Notes under the pieces: generated by a model
Seen by the model: only the letters and a program-made list of their open reading frames with translations
Told to the model about the DNA's origin: nothing
Database searches by the model: none
Part shown: positions 19,801 through 28,488 of the stretch, piece by piece
How the letters are laid out: each line of letters starts with the position of its first letter
Numbering within the stretch: the stretch's first letter is position 1
From: Pedobacter cryoconitis
Lineage (GTDB): Bacteria; Bacteroidota; Bacteroidia; Sphingobacteriales; Sphingobacteriaceae
DNA: 64,000 nucleotides
NCBI RefSeq assembly: GCF_003259615.1
Contig: NZ_QLLR01000001.1
Coordinates: forward strand, 358,440-422,439
Reading direction: 5' to 3'
Made by a program: the position numbers and the translations under genes

Positions 19801-20146
19801 CTTCATTCAAACCTGTACTGGTTCCATGCAGGCTTACATTTAAGATCGCGTTACTGCCAGCAGCTAAACTTTGTGTCGTAAAACCAATCGCTGTAAATAC
19901 AATTTCATCATTCCCGTCTGCCTGGATTTTATACTTTCCATTGGAATCTGATTGGGTAGATTTTGAGGTGCCTTTGACCTGGATAGACACTCCCGGTACA
20001 GGTAACCGCTGTTCATCAGTAACTGTCCCTGAGATTACTTTGCTTTGCGCAAATACAGCTAAAGGTGAGACCAAAGTTAATGCGCCGCATAAAAGCACAG
20101 TAAACATTAAGCTACACCTTCTTAAATTAAGGTATAATTTCTTCAT
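16829..20146 (-). CDS. SusC-family TonB-dependent glycan importer
   Basis: A typical full-size SusC of 1105 residues: signal peptide to about residue 33, carboxypeptidase-like domain (VISGTVTDEQRLPVPGVSI), the TonB-box region LNEVVVVGYGTQKK, the plug with NPLVIIDGI and SMSLLKDAAAASIYGSLAANGVI, and a beta-barrel ending NVTF. It imports oligosaccharides across the outer membrane using TonB energy. It is first in the operon, divergent from the hybrid two-component regulator. A -7 box and a pair of 15-bp direct repeats lie in the 196-bp space between them. Confidence 0.95.
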   Translation of the reverse strand: MKKLYLNLRRCSLMFTVLLCGALTLVSPLAVFAQSKVISGTVTDEQRLPVPGVSIQVKGTSKSTQSDSNGKYKIQADGNDEIVFTAIGFTTQSLAAGSNAILNVSLHGTSTGLNEVVVVGYGTQKKVNVIGSIATISAKSLENRPITNLSSGLAGLSAGIAVNQSSGKPGSDGATIRIRGAGTLNNNNPLVIIDGIAGTMDAVNPNDVESMSLLKDAAAASIYGSLAANGVILITTKKGTKNKLSVNYTSMFSVATPANMPKFVTDYITHMDLVNEGYRNLGQTPVYTDATKALWTAANADPEGLTPQGIPNRVAYPNTDWAKAIFEHNLVQQHNISLNGGTENTQYLLSAGYLNNPGTMANTGTDRFQLRINLQTKVNKFLTLGTQTFASLQNFGMASTVNAFNFLRQTTPGVYPVYNGLYGFPAAAEESATANNISTYLYSTGGKDQESRFNTTVFANFDIYKGLSFETRFNYQTRFEEKNYFSNTFEKWNFATNTLKVAATTPDQLSTSYFFNKNYSTTIDNVLRYNTTVAEKHDIGVLLGYNQNYFNYYNWDATKTGLIDASITTLGSATTMTSINGDAYDYSIRSFFGRLNYAYQSKYLLEGVFRYDGSSKFAPGNRWGFFPAFSAGWRISQEPFMKNMNDYVSNLKLRASWGKTGNNVMNADASLGNYDYKAVYGSTPYSFNGLPINGLIQSKFANGDLRWETTTVTNLGLDGSLFKGAVNFEVDLYNKFTEGILYVPTIPLTVGTATAATKNIAEISNKGVELTLGYNGKSGEFKYGVSGNFAYNFNRVKKYKGALQQGYTTDANGNQVYSSNLGSVSNGTITRILEGQQANQYYLYNVYKGNGSYKNADGSLNINGGPKDGMIRTPQDLAWLQSMVSAGYTFQPTGGAAGKTNITYGDLIYADNNGDGIYGNTYDQTFSNVSATPKYNFGLQLNFAYKGFDLSMLWAGSAGMKYYWNAAGYNSSIVSLGNAVSTLVANDHYYYNAANPSDPANNINAHYPRLKNTTDVQNSGVASDFYLYNASYVKLKNLQLGYTLSSNISKKAGMNRVRLYVSGENLFTITKFPGLDPELGVSGGQYAGVAYPTMRQYTLGLNVTF

Positions 20147-20213
20147 AATTGATTTTTATTTGGTTAGGTTTTTCAGGAATGTTCCGGCCATTCAAGGTGG
20201 TAACATCCTATAG

Positions 20214-20279
20214 CAAACTTATAGGCAAAGGGGGATGCGGAGGGGGTAATTTTATAAATTTATAGGGGTAATTTTATAA
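20214..20279 (-). promoter_or_regulatory. susC promoter with paired 15-bp activator repeats
   Basis: On the minus strand TAAGTTTG (20214-20221) fits the -7 box, but no TTTG lies at the right distance, as expected for an activated promoter. GGGGTAATTTTATAA occurs twice on the plus strand, at 20243-20257 and 20265-20279, exactly 22 bp (about two helix turns) apart. They would centre near -43 and -65 and are candidate binding sites for the adjacent AraC-type regulator. Confidence 0.6.
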
Positions 20280-20342
20280 TAATTTAGCTTATAATTGCGT
20301 AAACAGGCCATTTGTAACCTATTTTACTGAAAAAACAAAACC

Positions 20343-23300
20343 ATGCGCTCCAAACTAAATTACTTCCTTTTCCAGGCGTTGTTTTTTTGTTTCATCTGTA
20401 GTCAGCTCAGCGCGCAGCAGCCTATCTTATTTGACCATTTAAATATTGAAAAAGGTCTGTCTCAGAATGCGGTACTTTCTATTGCACAAGATCGGGATGG
20501 CTTTATCTGGCTGGGTACGCGGCGCGGTTTAAACCGTTATGATGGTTACCGGTTTAAAATATACCTGAACAACCCCGCAGATAGCAATTCACTGCGTAAT
20601 GATTATATCAATGCTTTATATAAAGATCAAAAAGGTTCTTTATGGGTAGGAACTGATGCGGGTCTGCAAAAATATAACAGTCAAAAAGAGTCTTTTGAAT
20701 TGGTACGCGATTCCGGCAGCATGAGCAATCCCGAAGGAAAAAAAGTAACCTGCATGGAAGAAGACAAATCAGGTAATTTATGGGTAGGGACAGAATATGG
20801 CCTGAAATTACTGGCGGGTAAAAACAACCGGGTTTATGCACGCTCCTTTTATGCGGTTAACGGGCAGCTTCCATCTAATAATATTAAAACTATTTACCAG
20901 GATCATCTGGGCGCGTTATGGATTGGCACTTCTAATGGTTTATGCCGCCTTACTCTTCAAAAAGGCATTTATCACTTTGAGAATTTCAAGAACAATGGAC
21001 AGCAAGGAGAGATCAGCGATAATTTTATTACAAGTATCGTGGAAGACAAAGAGAAAAACCTCTGGATTGGGACACAGAACGGCGGTGTAAATCGCTATGA
21101 TCGCAATGCTGGTAAATTCATTGCTTTTAAGCATACCAATGATCCAACAAGCCCGGTAAGCAACGTGATCCGTAAAATCATCACAGATCAGTCCGGAAAC
21201 CTTTGGATTGGCAGTCTGGAAGGAATCAGTATTATGAACCCAAAAACATTTACCTGTGTTTCTTATCAAAATGCTTCTGAGAATAAAAAGAGTTTGAGCC
21301 AGAACTCAGTTTACAGTCTGTTTAAAGATAAAAATGAGTCCATCTGGATCGGGACATACTTTGGCGGGGTCAATATTGCTTATCCTTACATTACGCACTT
21401 TATTAGTTATCAGAAAAACAAATATGAATCCAGTATCAGTAATAATGTAGTGAGTTCGCTCGTAGAAGACAGGCAGAAAAACCTGTGGATTGGTACTGAA
21501 GGGGGCGGCCTGAATTATTTTAACCGGAAAACAGGGCAATACACAGCTTACGTGAATACTCCTTCTGTTTCCAGCTTAGGTTCAAATCTGGTTAAATCCA
21601 TCTATGAAGATAAAAAAGGGGTCATTTGGGTAGGGACGCATGGCGGCGGATTAAACCGCTTCAACCCTGCTACACAATCTTTCAAACGTTTTTTATATCA
21701 TCCTAAAGATCCGCTGATCGATGAAATGAATACCTTTATGGAGGATGAAAAACAGCGTTTATGGGTAGGCACGCAAAAGAACGGTATCCTTTATTCCAAC
21801 CCTGAAAAGACACAATTCAAACCACTTAATCTTCCTGTAGTCAATAAAAAGCTGAAAGACAGATCCATTTATGTACTGCTCAGAGATCAACAGCAGGATA
21901 CCTGGATTGGAACATCAGATGGTTTGTTCCTGTTAAACAAAGCGCAAAACCTGCTGGTTACCTTCAAAATGGGTTTACCGCAAAGTTTAAAATCCAGTAA
22001 TATCAATTGTATCACCCAGCGTAAAAATGGCGAAATATGGATCGGTACTTATTACGGTGGATTGAGTTATTATGATCAGCAGCATAACCGCTTTGTAAAC
22101 TATACGCAGGAAAATGGTTTACCGAATAACAATGTATTTGGCATCGTAGAAGATGATGCCGGCAATTTATGGATCAGTACGAGTAATGGCATATCTATGT
22201 TTAACCCGGTCGGGAAGACCTTTAAGAACTATAATTCGAGCGACGGTTTACCGGGAAATGAGTTTAATAAAAATGCGTATTTGAAAAGCGCAGACGGAGA
22301 ATTGTTTTTTGGCGGTTACAATGGCTTTACAGGTTTTTCGACCAGTAAGATTCAAACCAATACCAAACCATCAGAAATTGTCCTGACAGATTTGAAACTG
22401 GACAATCAATCTGTTCAGGTTCATGGAAAAGACGGGTTGTTGAAGCAAAATATCTGCCTGACAGAAGAGCTTACTTTGCACCATAATCAGAACACTTTCA
22501 CCTTAAATTTTGCACTGCTCAATTACGTTAAACCAGAAAAGAATAAATACAGTTACAAATTGGAGGGTTTTGAGAAAAGCTGGAACGCTGTGAATACCCC
22601 TACGGCTACTTATACCAATCTGCCACCGGGCGATTATATTTTCCAGGTCAAAGGGACAAATAATGACGGTATACAAAGTTTGAATATTAAAACACTCAGA
22701 ATCAATATCCTCCCTCCTTTTTATTTAACCTGGTGGGCTTATTTATTTTATGGCTGCCTGGCAACCGGGATCATCGTTTTGCTGCTGCGTTATTTATTAA
22801 TCAGGGCAGTACTTAAAAATGAAAAGGAAACCAATGCGCATAAACTGGAATTCTTCACCAATATCTCTCATGAAATAAGAACTCCCTTAACATTAATTGC
22901 AGGCCCTCTAGAAAAGATCATAGACCAGACCATCACGCAGCCAGAATTGCACCGGGAGCTTTCCTTAATTAAAAGCAATGCAGACCGCCTGATGCGCCTG
23001 ACCACAGAACTGCTTGATTTCAGAAAGGCAGAAAGCGGAAAAATGGTGCTGCAGGTGAGTCCGGGTAACGTGGTTAAATTCTGTTATGAGCTATTCCTGG
23101 TTTTCCAAAACCTGGCAATCAGCCAGCAGATTACTTATAATTTTTCTGCAGCGCAACCAGAGATCCAATTATACTTTGATAAAGTACAATTAGAAAAAGT
23201 GCTGTTCAACCTGCTGTCCAATGCTTTCAAGTTTACCCCGAAAAATGGAAAAATCAGCCTTCACCTTAAAACTGAAACTGGTCTTGTTCAAATTGAAATC

Positions 23301-24467
23301 ACAAATAGTGGAAAAGGGATTCCATTTGAAAACCAGGCAGATTTGTTTAACAGCTTTTACCAGGTAGCCCCGGCCGGAAATATCGGTACGGGTTTAGGGC
23401 TTTCCTTTTCAAAGAGCATCACGGAATTGCATCACGGAAAAATCTATTTCGAAAGTACGCCAGATGTTAAGGGGATAAATGGACATACCTGTTTTACTGT
23501 CGCACTGCCAATCGGCAAAGACCATTTTAAACCTGCAGAGCTGATTTCAGCTTATCGCTATGATGAAGATGTTGTAAATTACAATACAAGGATAGATTTT
23601 AATGGGACTCCAAATTTAAATGGACCCAACCCCAAAATTGACAGTACCCTGAATGCTGCAGCAACCAGTAAACCTGGGGGTTCACAGCTCCTTCAGCCTG
23701 TGAAAAAATACACTATTCTGTTAGCGGAAGACAATGCAGAAATCAGGAAGTTTCTCAGCGATACGCTCTCAGCGCATTACCAAATCTACGAGTGTGAAGA
23801 CGGACTCGCCGGTTGGGAAACTGCACCGGATTTAATTCCTGATTTGATTATCAGCGATGTAATGATGCCCAACATGGACGGTCTTGAATTTTGCAGAAGA
23901 GTTAAAACGGATGAAAGGACGAGTCATATTCCTGTTATTCTGTTAACCGCAAGGTCGGCTTATATCCACCAGATCAACGGTCTGGAAACCGGGGCGGATG
24001 CTTATATCATGAAGCCTTTTAATATCAGGCTGCTGCAATTAACGCTGGAAAACCTGTTAAATGCAAGGGAAAAATTAAGGTTAAAATACGGGCAGACGAT
24101 CACCCTTGAACCCAAAAACCTGATCATCAATACAACGGAACAGCAGTTTCTGGCGAGCCTGATCAAAATCATTGAAAAACATATCAGTGATACTGATTTT
24201 GGGGTACCTGCCCTTGCAGCAGAAATAGGCATGAGCCAGCCGGTATTGTATAAGAAAATCAGGTCGTTAACTGATCAGTCTGTCAATGACTTTATCAAAT
24301 CTTTCCGGCTGAAGCAAGCGTCAAGGTTACTTAAAGCCGGAGGCTTATCTATTTCTGAAATCGCTTATAGCGTAGGCTTTAATGACCGGAAATACTTTAG
24401 CCTGGAATTCAAAAAGCAATTTGGGATCAGCCCGACTGAGTATATCCAGAATTGCTTAAACGAATAA
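20343..24467 (+). CDS. Hybrid two-component system regulator (HTCS)
   Basis: The protein has 1374 residues with the full HTCS order. After a signal peptide come two seven-bladed propellers of Reg_prop repeats (repeated DGFIWLGT/GNLWIGT) to about 690 and a Y_Y_Y domain to about 785. One transmembrane segment (about 796-820) and HisKA with His843 (NISHEIRTPLTL) follow. Then come HATPase (NLLSNAFKFTP, GTGLGLSFSKS), a receiver with Asp1172 (ISDVMMPNMDG) and a C-terminal AraC DNA-binding domain. It senses an oligosaccharide in the periplasm and activates the divergent susC operon. All key residues look intact. Confidence 0.95.
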   Translation: MRSKLNYFLFQALFFCFICSQLSAQQPILFDHLNIEKGLSQNAVLSIAQDRDGFIWLGTRRGLNRYDGYRFKIYLNNPADSNSLRNDYINALYKDQKGSLWVGTDAGLQKYNSQKESFELVRDSGSMSNPEGKKVTCMEEDKSGNLWVGTEYGLKLLAGKNNRVYARSFYAVNGQLPSNNIKTIYQDHLGALWIGTSNGLCRLTLQKGIYHFENFKNNGQQGEISDNFITSIVEDKEKNLWIGTQNGGVNRYDRNAGKFIAFKHTNDPTSPVSNVIRKIITDQSGNLWIGSLEGISIMNPKTFTCVSYQNASENKKSLSQNSVYSLFKDKNESIWIGTYFGGVNIAYPYITHFISYQKNKYESSISNNVVSSLVEDRQKNLWIGTEGGGLNYFNRKTGQYTAYVNTPSVSSLGSNLVKSIYEDKKGVIWVGTHGGGLNRFNPATQSFKRFLYHPKDPLIDEMNTFMEDEKQRLWVGTQKNGILYSNPEKTQFKPLNLPVVNKKLKDRSIYVLLRDQQQDTWIGTSDGLFLLNKAQNLLVTFKMGLPQSLKSSNINCITQRKNGEIWIGTYYGGLSYYDQQHNRFVNYTQENGLPNNNVFGIVEDDAGNLWISTSNGISMFNPVGKTFKNYNSSDGLPGNEFNKNAYLKSADGELFFGGYNGFTGFSTSKIQTNTKPSEIVLTDLKLDNQSVQVHGKDGLLKQNICLTEELTLHHNQNTFTLNFALLNYVKPEKNKYSYKLEGFEKSWNAVNTPTATYTNLPPGDYIFQVKGTNNDGIQSLNIKTLRINILPPFYLTWWAYLFYGCLATGIIVLLLRYLLIRAVLKNEKETNAHKLEFFTNISHEIRTPLTLIAGPLEKIIDQTITQPELHRELSLIKSNADRLMRLTTELLDFRKAESGKMVLQVSPGNVVKFCYELFLVFQNLAISQQITYNFSAAQPEIQLYFDKVQLEKVLFNLLSNAFKFTPKNGKISLHLKTETGLVQIEITNSGKGIPFENQADLFNSFYQVAPAGNIGTGLGLSFSKSITELHHGKIYFESTPDVKGINGHTCFTVALPIGKDHFKPAELISAYRYDEDVVNYNTRIDFNGTPNLNGPNPKIDSTLNAAATSKPGGSQLLQPVKKYTILLAEDNAEIRKFLSDTLSAHYQIYECEDGLAGWETAPDLIPDLIISDVMMPNMDGLEFCRRVKTDERTSHIPVILLTARSAYIHQINGLETGADAYIMKPFNIRLLQLTLENLLNAREKLRLKYGQTITLEPKNLIINTTEQQFLASLIKIIEKHISDTDFGVPALAAEIGMSQPVLYKKIRSLTDQSVNDFIKSFRLKQASRLLKAGGLSISEIAYSVGFNDRKYFSLEFKKQFGISPTEYIQNCLNE

Positions 24468-24505
24468 AATCCGTTATCCTTCAAACAACTGAAGAGTAAC
24501 GGATT
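24468..24505. terminator. Hairpin between convergent genes
   Basis: AATCCGTTA (24468-24476) pairs with TAACGGATT (24497-24505), with partial further pairing of TCCTT with AAGAG. It lies just after the HTCS stop; there is no long T-run. Confidence 0.5.
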
Positions 24506-24530
24506 ACTGAATACCTGTTAATTGATGATT

Positions 24531-25904
24531 TTACAAATCATTAATAGGTCTGTATTTGGGTACTAAGATTTTCATAACTGTCCAGGCCAGAATATAAGCA
24601 ACCGCACAGATGGTAAACATAATCGTATAACCAGTTTGTGTATGCCCTAAAGCCTTGTAATGGTCAAAGAGTGAACCGCCGAGCTTCGACATAAATACAC
24701 CGCCTAAACCACCTGCCATTCCACCAATGCCAATCACCGAGCCTATCGCTTTTTTAGGGAACATGTCTGAAACTGTAGTAAATATATTTGCTGACCACGC
24801 CTGATGTGCTGAAGCCCCGATTCCAATCAGAATTACTGGGATCCATACACTGATATGCCCTAAAGGCTGCGCAGCCAATACCACTAAAGGAAATAATGCA
24901 ATAATTAACATGGCTTTCATCCTGCCATCATAAGGGGCATATCCTTTTTTCATAAAATACATCGGGAACCATCCGCCGCCAACACTTCCAATCATTGTCA
25001 TGCTATATAACACTGCTAATGGGATCATGATCGCTGTATCACCCATGCCATACTGCACCTTTAAATAAGAAGGCAGCCAGAACAAAAAGAACCACCATAC
25101 CCCATCTGTCATAAACTTGCCTAAACTGAATGCCCAGGTTTGTTTGTACTTTAACAGCTTAACCCACGACACTTTCTCGGCCGCCTCAGTTGTTGGAGAA
25201 GGTACAATAGCCTGCTGATCAGGGTCACATAAAATATAATCCAGTTCAGCTTTTGATAAACGCTTTTGCTTTTCCGGTTTCTCATAAAAGATGAACCAGA
25301 AGATCAGCCATAAAAACCCTACTGCACCAATAATTAAAAATGCAGACTCCCAGCCCCAGGTATGTGCAATCCAGGGAACCGTAAGCGGCGCTAATACCGC
25401 ACCCACGTTTGCCCCGGAATTAAAGATTCCTGTTGCCAGGGAACGTTCTTTTTTAGGGAAGTATTCTGCCGTAGCTTTAATCGCTGCAGGAAAATTACCC
25501 GACTCCCCGAAGCCTAAAACTGCTCTGGAAAAGATAAAACCCAAAACTGACACAGAAACCCCCGTAATCCCAATGAAACCTAACATTGTGGCCAGTCCAT
25601 GACCAACCGGAATAGCTTTAGCATGCAGAATAGCCCCTAAAGACCAGACAATCAAAGCCACCGCATATCCCCATTTAGTACCCAGCCGGTCTACAATCCT
25701 GCCCGCAAAAAGCATAGAAACCGCATACACCAATTGAAAGGCCGAAGTAATATTTGCATAGTCACTGTTTGTCCAGTTAAACTCTGCCTCTAACCGGGAA
25801 TGCAGCAGACTCAATACCTGGCGGTCAAGATAATTCACTGTCGTCGCAAAAAACAACAGGGCACAGACCGTCCAACGGTAATTGCTCATTCGGGCTTCTT
25901 TCAT
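24531..25904 (-). CDS. MFS hexuronate transporter (ACS/ExuT-like)
   Basis: A 457-residue inner-membrane protein with about 12 hydrophobic segments. Typical anion:cation symporter sequences are present: TTVNYLDRQVLSLLHSRLE in TM1, FAGRIVDRLGTKWGY in loop 2-3, and GESGNFPAAIKATAEYFPKKERSLATGIFNSGANVGAVLAP. It would bring monomeric hexuronates or unsaturated uronate into the cytoplasm. It follows kdgA by 95 bases in the direction of the uronate catabolic operon. Met6 is an alternative start. Confidence 0.87.
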   Translation of the reverse strand: MKEARMSNYRWTVCALLFFATTVNYLDRQVLSLLHSRLEAEFNWTNSDYANITSAFQLVYAVSMLFAGRIVDRLGTKWGYAVALIVWSLGAILHAKAIPVGHGLATMLGFIGITGVSVSVLGFIFSRAVLGFGESGNFPAAIKATAEYFPKKERSLATGIFNSGANVGAVLAPLTVPWIAHTWGWESAFLIIGAVGFLWLIFWFIFYEKPEKQKRLSKAELDYILCDPDQQAIVPSPTTEAAEKVSWVKLLKYKQTWAFSLGKFMTDGVWWFFLFWLPSYLKVQYGMGDTAIMIPLAVLYSMTMIGSVGGGWFPMYFMKKGYAPYDGRMKAMLIIALFPLVVLAAQPLGHISVWIPVILIGIGASAHQAWSANIFTTVSDMFPKKAIGSVIGIGGMAGGLGGVFMSKLGGSLFDHYKALGHTQTGYTIMFTICAVAYILAWTVMKILVPKYRPINDL

Positions 25905-25985
25905 TATATTTGGTTTTGGTTGGTTTGGTTGATTTTATCGGTTGGTTTCCCCATTAGATAAAGGTTGTTTTACCTTTTCATCAAA

Positions 25986-26022
25986 TGGCTTTCACCATTT
26001 TATCGCGTGGCTTTCACCATTT
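25986..26022. repeat. 15-bp direct repeat at the kdgA 3' end
   Basis: TGGCTTTCACCATTT occurs at 25986-26000 and 26008-26022, a 22-bp step. It looks like a small tandem duplication that changed the last codons of kdgA. Confidence 0.7.
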
Positions 26023-26659
26023 CAATAGTCTTTTTAGTACGTATAGCTAATTCATTATAATCTCTTTTCTCTAAGATCTCTTTACTGATCAGTTTGCTTC
26101 CCATCCCTACTGCACAGACCCCTGATTTAAACCATTTAGTCATATTCTCCTCTTCAATTTCTACACCGCCAGTTGGAATAAAAAGCTGTCCCGGAAAAAC
26201 CTCTTTGACAGAAGACACATAAACAGGCCCCAAAACATTTGCCGGGAAAAGTTTAATAATCCCTGCATTTAACTGATGTGCGATATTAATCTCTGTTGGC
26301 GTAAAACAGCCTGGAATCCATAACAAACCTGCATCATGTGCCAGTTTACCTACTTCAGCATCCACAACCGGGCAAACAATAAAATGTGCGCCTGCTTTAA
26401 TAAAATCATTGGCCTCTTCCGTGTTTTTGATCGTTCCTATTCCCAGATGAAGATCCTTCATTTCAATCCCGATCGCATCAATCAGGAAACGGAAATTAGC
26501 CAGTGCAGCAAATCCCCTGTTCGTATATTCCAATACCCGGACCCCGGATTTATACAAAGTCCTGATGATTTCTAAACTCACCTCTGCATCTTCGTAAAAA
26601 AACAAGGGCAATAAACCTTGTTCCGTTATCGCTTTTAAAGAACTCTCTCTAGTCTTCAT
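26000..26659 (-). CDS. kdgA: 2-keto-3-deoxy-6-phosphogluconate aldolase (KdgA/Eda-like)
   Basis: A 219-residue TIM-barrel class I aldolase. The Schiff-base lysine is K136 in GIIKLFPANVLGP. The catalytic glutamate is E44 in VLEYTNRG, with Arg48 behind it. GTIKNTEEANDFIKAGAHFIVCP is also diagnostic. It splits KDPG into pyruvate and glyceraldehyde 3-phosphate, the last step of the Kdu/Kdg route. Its start overlaps the kdgK stop by 11 bases. The last codons lie in a 22-bp tandem duplication. Confidence 0.92.
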   Translation of the reverse strand: MKTRESSLKAITEQGLLPLFFYEDAEVSLEIIRTLYKSGVRVLEYTNRGFAALANFRFLIDAIGIEMKDLHLGIGTIKNTEEANDFIKAGAHFIVCPVVDAEVGKLAHDAGLLWIPGCFTPTEINIAHQLNAGIIKLFPANVLGPVYVSSVKEVFPGQLFIPTGGVEIEEENMTKWFKSGVCAVGMGSKLISKEILEKRDYNELAIRTKKTIEMVKATR

Positions 26660-27668
26660 AATTTCTTACTTTTTCTTTAACCTGGCTGGCTTCAACCGTA
26701 GTGGCATCCCCAGCTACAAACAGCTTGGAGAACGCAGCAGCCGTTGCAAACTCAATTATTTCTTCTGCCGGCTGATCCTGATAAAAACCATAAATCAAAC
26801 CCGCCATATAACAGTCACCACTGCCTACCTTATTGATTATATTTTTTGCGGAATATTGCTTTGACACCAATAATTCATCCTCCGAAAACAAGGTAGAATA
26901 ATACCTTACCCCTTCCTGTTCATCAAAGCGGAAAGTATTGGCAACAACTTTACACTCCGGAAACCTGGCGATCAGTTCTCTGGAGCTTGCTGCCGATTGT
27001 TCCAAATAAAGTTCTTTCTGATCTGCTTCAACTAATCCTTCAGGAACAGGGATACCCAGCATTTTTTCGGCGGCCCATAAATTCCCCATCACCACATCAC
27101 AGTACTGCACTAAACCAGGTAAAATATCAATAGGTTCTTTACCATATTTCCAGAGTTTCGCCCGGTAGTTGAGATCCACCGAGATCGTGATATTCCTGGC
27201 CGATGCTTCCTTTAAAGCCTCCAGGCAAACTTCAGCCGCTGCTAAACTCACCGCAGGACAGATAGCACTGAAATGGAACCACGAAACATCTTTCAGCACG
27301 ACATCCCAATTAATGGTTCCGGTTTGTAAAGTTGCAAAGGAAGAACCACTCCGGTCATAAATCACGCCCGCATTTTTAAGATCCTTACCCTGGTGCAGAT
27401 AGTATAAACCTACCCGTTCCCCGGTATATTGAATCGCAGTAGTGTCAATAGCTAATCCCTTCACATAACCGACCAATTGCTCCGTTAAAGAATTATCAGG
27501 TAATGCTGTCAGATAAGCTGAAGGGATCTTCCACAAAGCCAGCGCCGTGGCGACATTTAACTCTGCACCACCAACAAAAAAAGGTAAATTATTTTCCTTT
27601 AGCCAGTTTCCTTCCACATCCGGACAAATCCGCAATAACAACTCTCCAAAGTTCAGTACCTTCCCCAT
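26649..27668 (-). CDS. kdgK: 2-keto-3-deoxygluconate kinase (PfkB family)
   Basis: PfkB-type sugar kinase of 339 residues. I set the start at the Met of MGKVLNFGELLLRICPD, which begins 4 bases after the kduD stop. A longer reading would run into kduD and add a non-homologous lead. PFFVGGAELNVATALA is the sugar-binding N-terminal motif. VGSGDCYMAGLIYGF holds the catalytic Asp and anion hole. It phosphorylates KDG to KDPG for KdgA, whose gene it overlaps. Confidence 0.9.
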   Translation of the reverse strand: MGKVLNFGELLLRICPDVEGNWLKENNLPFFVGGAELNVATALALWKIPSAYLTALPDNSLTEQLVGYVKGLAIDTTAIQYTGERVGLYYLHQGKDLKNAGVIYDRSGSSFATLQTGTINWDVVLKDVSWFHFSAICPAVSLAAAEVCLEALKEASARNITISVDLNYRAKLWKYGKEPIDILPGLVQYCDVVMGNLWAAEKMLGIPVPEGLVEADQKELYLEQSAASSRELIARFPECKVVANTFRFDEQEGVRYYSTLFSEDELLVSKQYSAKNIINKVGSGDCYMAGLIYGFYQDQPAEEIIEFATAAAFSKLFVAGDATTVEASQVKEKVRNYED

Positions 27669-27672
27669 TCTT

Positions 27673-28488
27673 TTAAACCCCTCCAAATACAGAGAAGCCA
27701 CCATCCACACAAATCATAGCTCCGGTTACAAATTGAGAAGCATCACTTAATAGCCAAACTAACGCACCTTTTAATTCGTCAGGATGTCCGAAACGCTTAA
27801 ACGGTGTTTGTTTAATTGCTAATCCTCCGCGGTCAGTATAACTGCCATCCGGATTGGTTAACAGCGTTCTGTTTTGCTCGGTCAGGAAAAATCCTGGAGC
27901 AATTGCATTCATCCTGATTGCCCCGCCATAACGGTTGGCCAGTTCAACTGCAAACCACTGGTTATAATAGTCAACACCAGCTTTCCCTAAATTATAGCCT
28001 AAAACTTTAGTAATAACTCTTTTAGAGTTCATAGAAGAGATATTTACGATACTCCCCTTACCACTGGCAGCAATGGATTCTCCAAAAACCTGTGTAGGAA
28101 TAACTGTTCCCCATAAATTTAAGTCCATTACCTTTTTCATTCCGTCCAGGTTCATTTTAAAAATATCTTCTTCAGGCTGTAAAACACCTTCAGGCTGATT
28201 TCCACCAGCAGCGTTTACTAAGCCATCGATGCGGCCAAATTTATCCAATACTTGCGCTCTGCATTCCAGTAACTGACTTTCGTCCATGACATCGGCTACT
28301 AAAGCTATCGCCTGTCCACCAGTCTGGTTAATTGCGTCTGCACGTTCGTTAGCAATATTAGCATTTCTGCCCAGAATACCTACCGAAGCACCCGCTTCAG
28401 CTACTGCATCTACAAATGCACCGCCTAAAATCCCGGTACCTCCGGTTACGATGATAACCTTTCCTTTTAAAGAGAATGTATTTTCCAT
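27673..28488 (-). CDS. kduD: KduD-like short-chain dehydrogenase
   Basis: A 271-residue classical SDR. The cofactor motif is TGGTGILGG (about 16-24), NAAGG follows in the middle, and catalytic Ser/Tyr/Lys are in ISSMNSKR and YNLGKAGVDYYNQW. The C-terminal segment ASQFVTGAMICVDGGF is usual. Next to KduI it most likely reduces 2,5-diketo-3-deoxygluconate to KDG. A mannonate/fructuronate oxidoreductase role is an alternative, since SDR-type enzymes of similar length serve there in Bacteroidota. The start shares one base with the kduI stop. Confidence 0.8.
   Translation of the reverse strand: MENTFSLKGKVIIVTGGTGILGGAFVDAVAEAGASVGILGRNANIANERADAINQTGGQAIALVADVMDESQLLECRAQVLDKFGRIDGLVNAAGGNQPEGVLQPEEDIFKMNLDGMKKVMDLNLWGTVIPTQVFGESIAASGKGSIVNISSMNSKRVITKVLGYNLGKAGVDYYNQWFAVELANRYGGAIRMNAIAPGFFLTEQNRTLLTNPDGSYTDRGGLAIKQTPFKRFGHPDELKGALVWLLSDASQFVTGAMICVDGGFSVFGGV

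Noticed and set aside
25910..25960. GGTTTGGTT-rich stretch before the hexuronate transporter gene as an operator array
   Set aside because: Simple low-complexity sequence without fixed spacing or symmetry.
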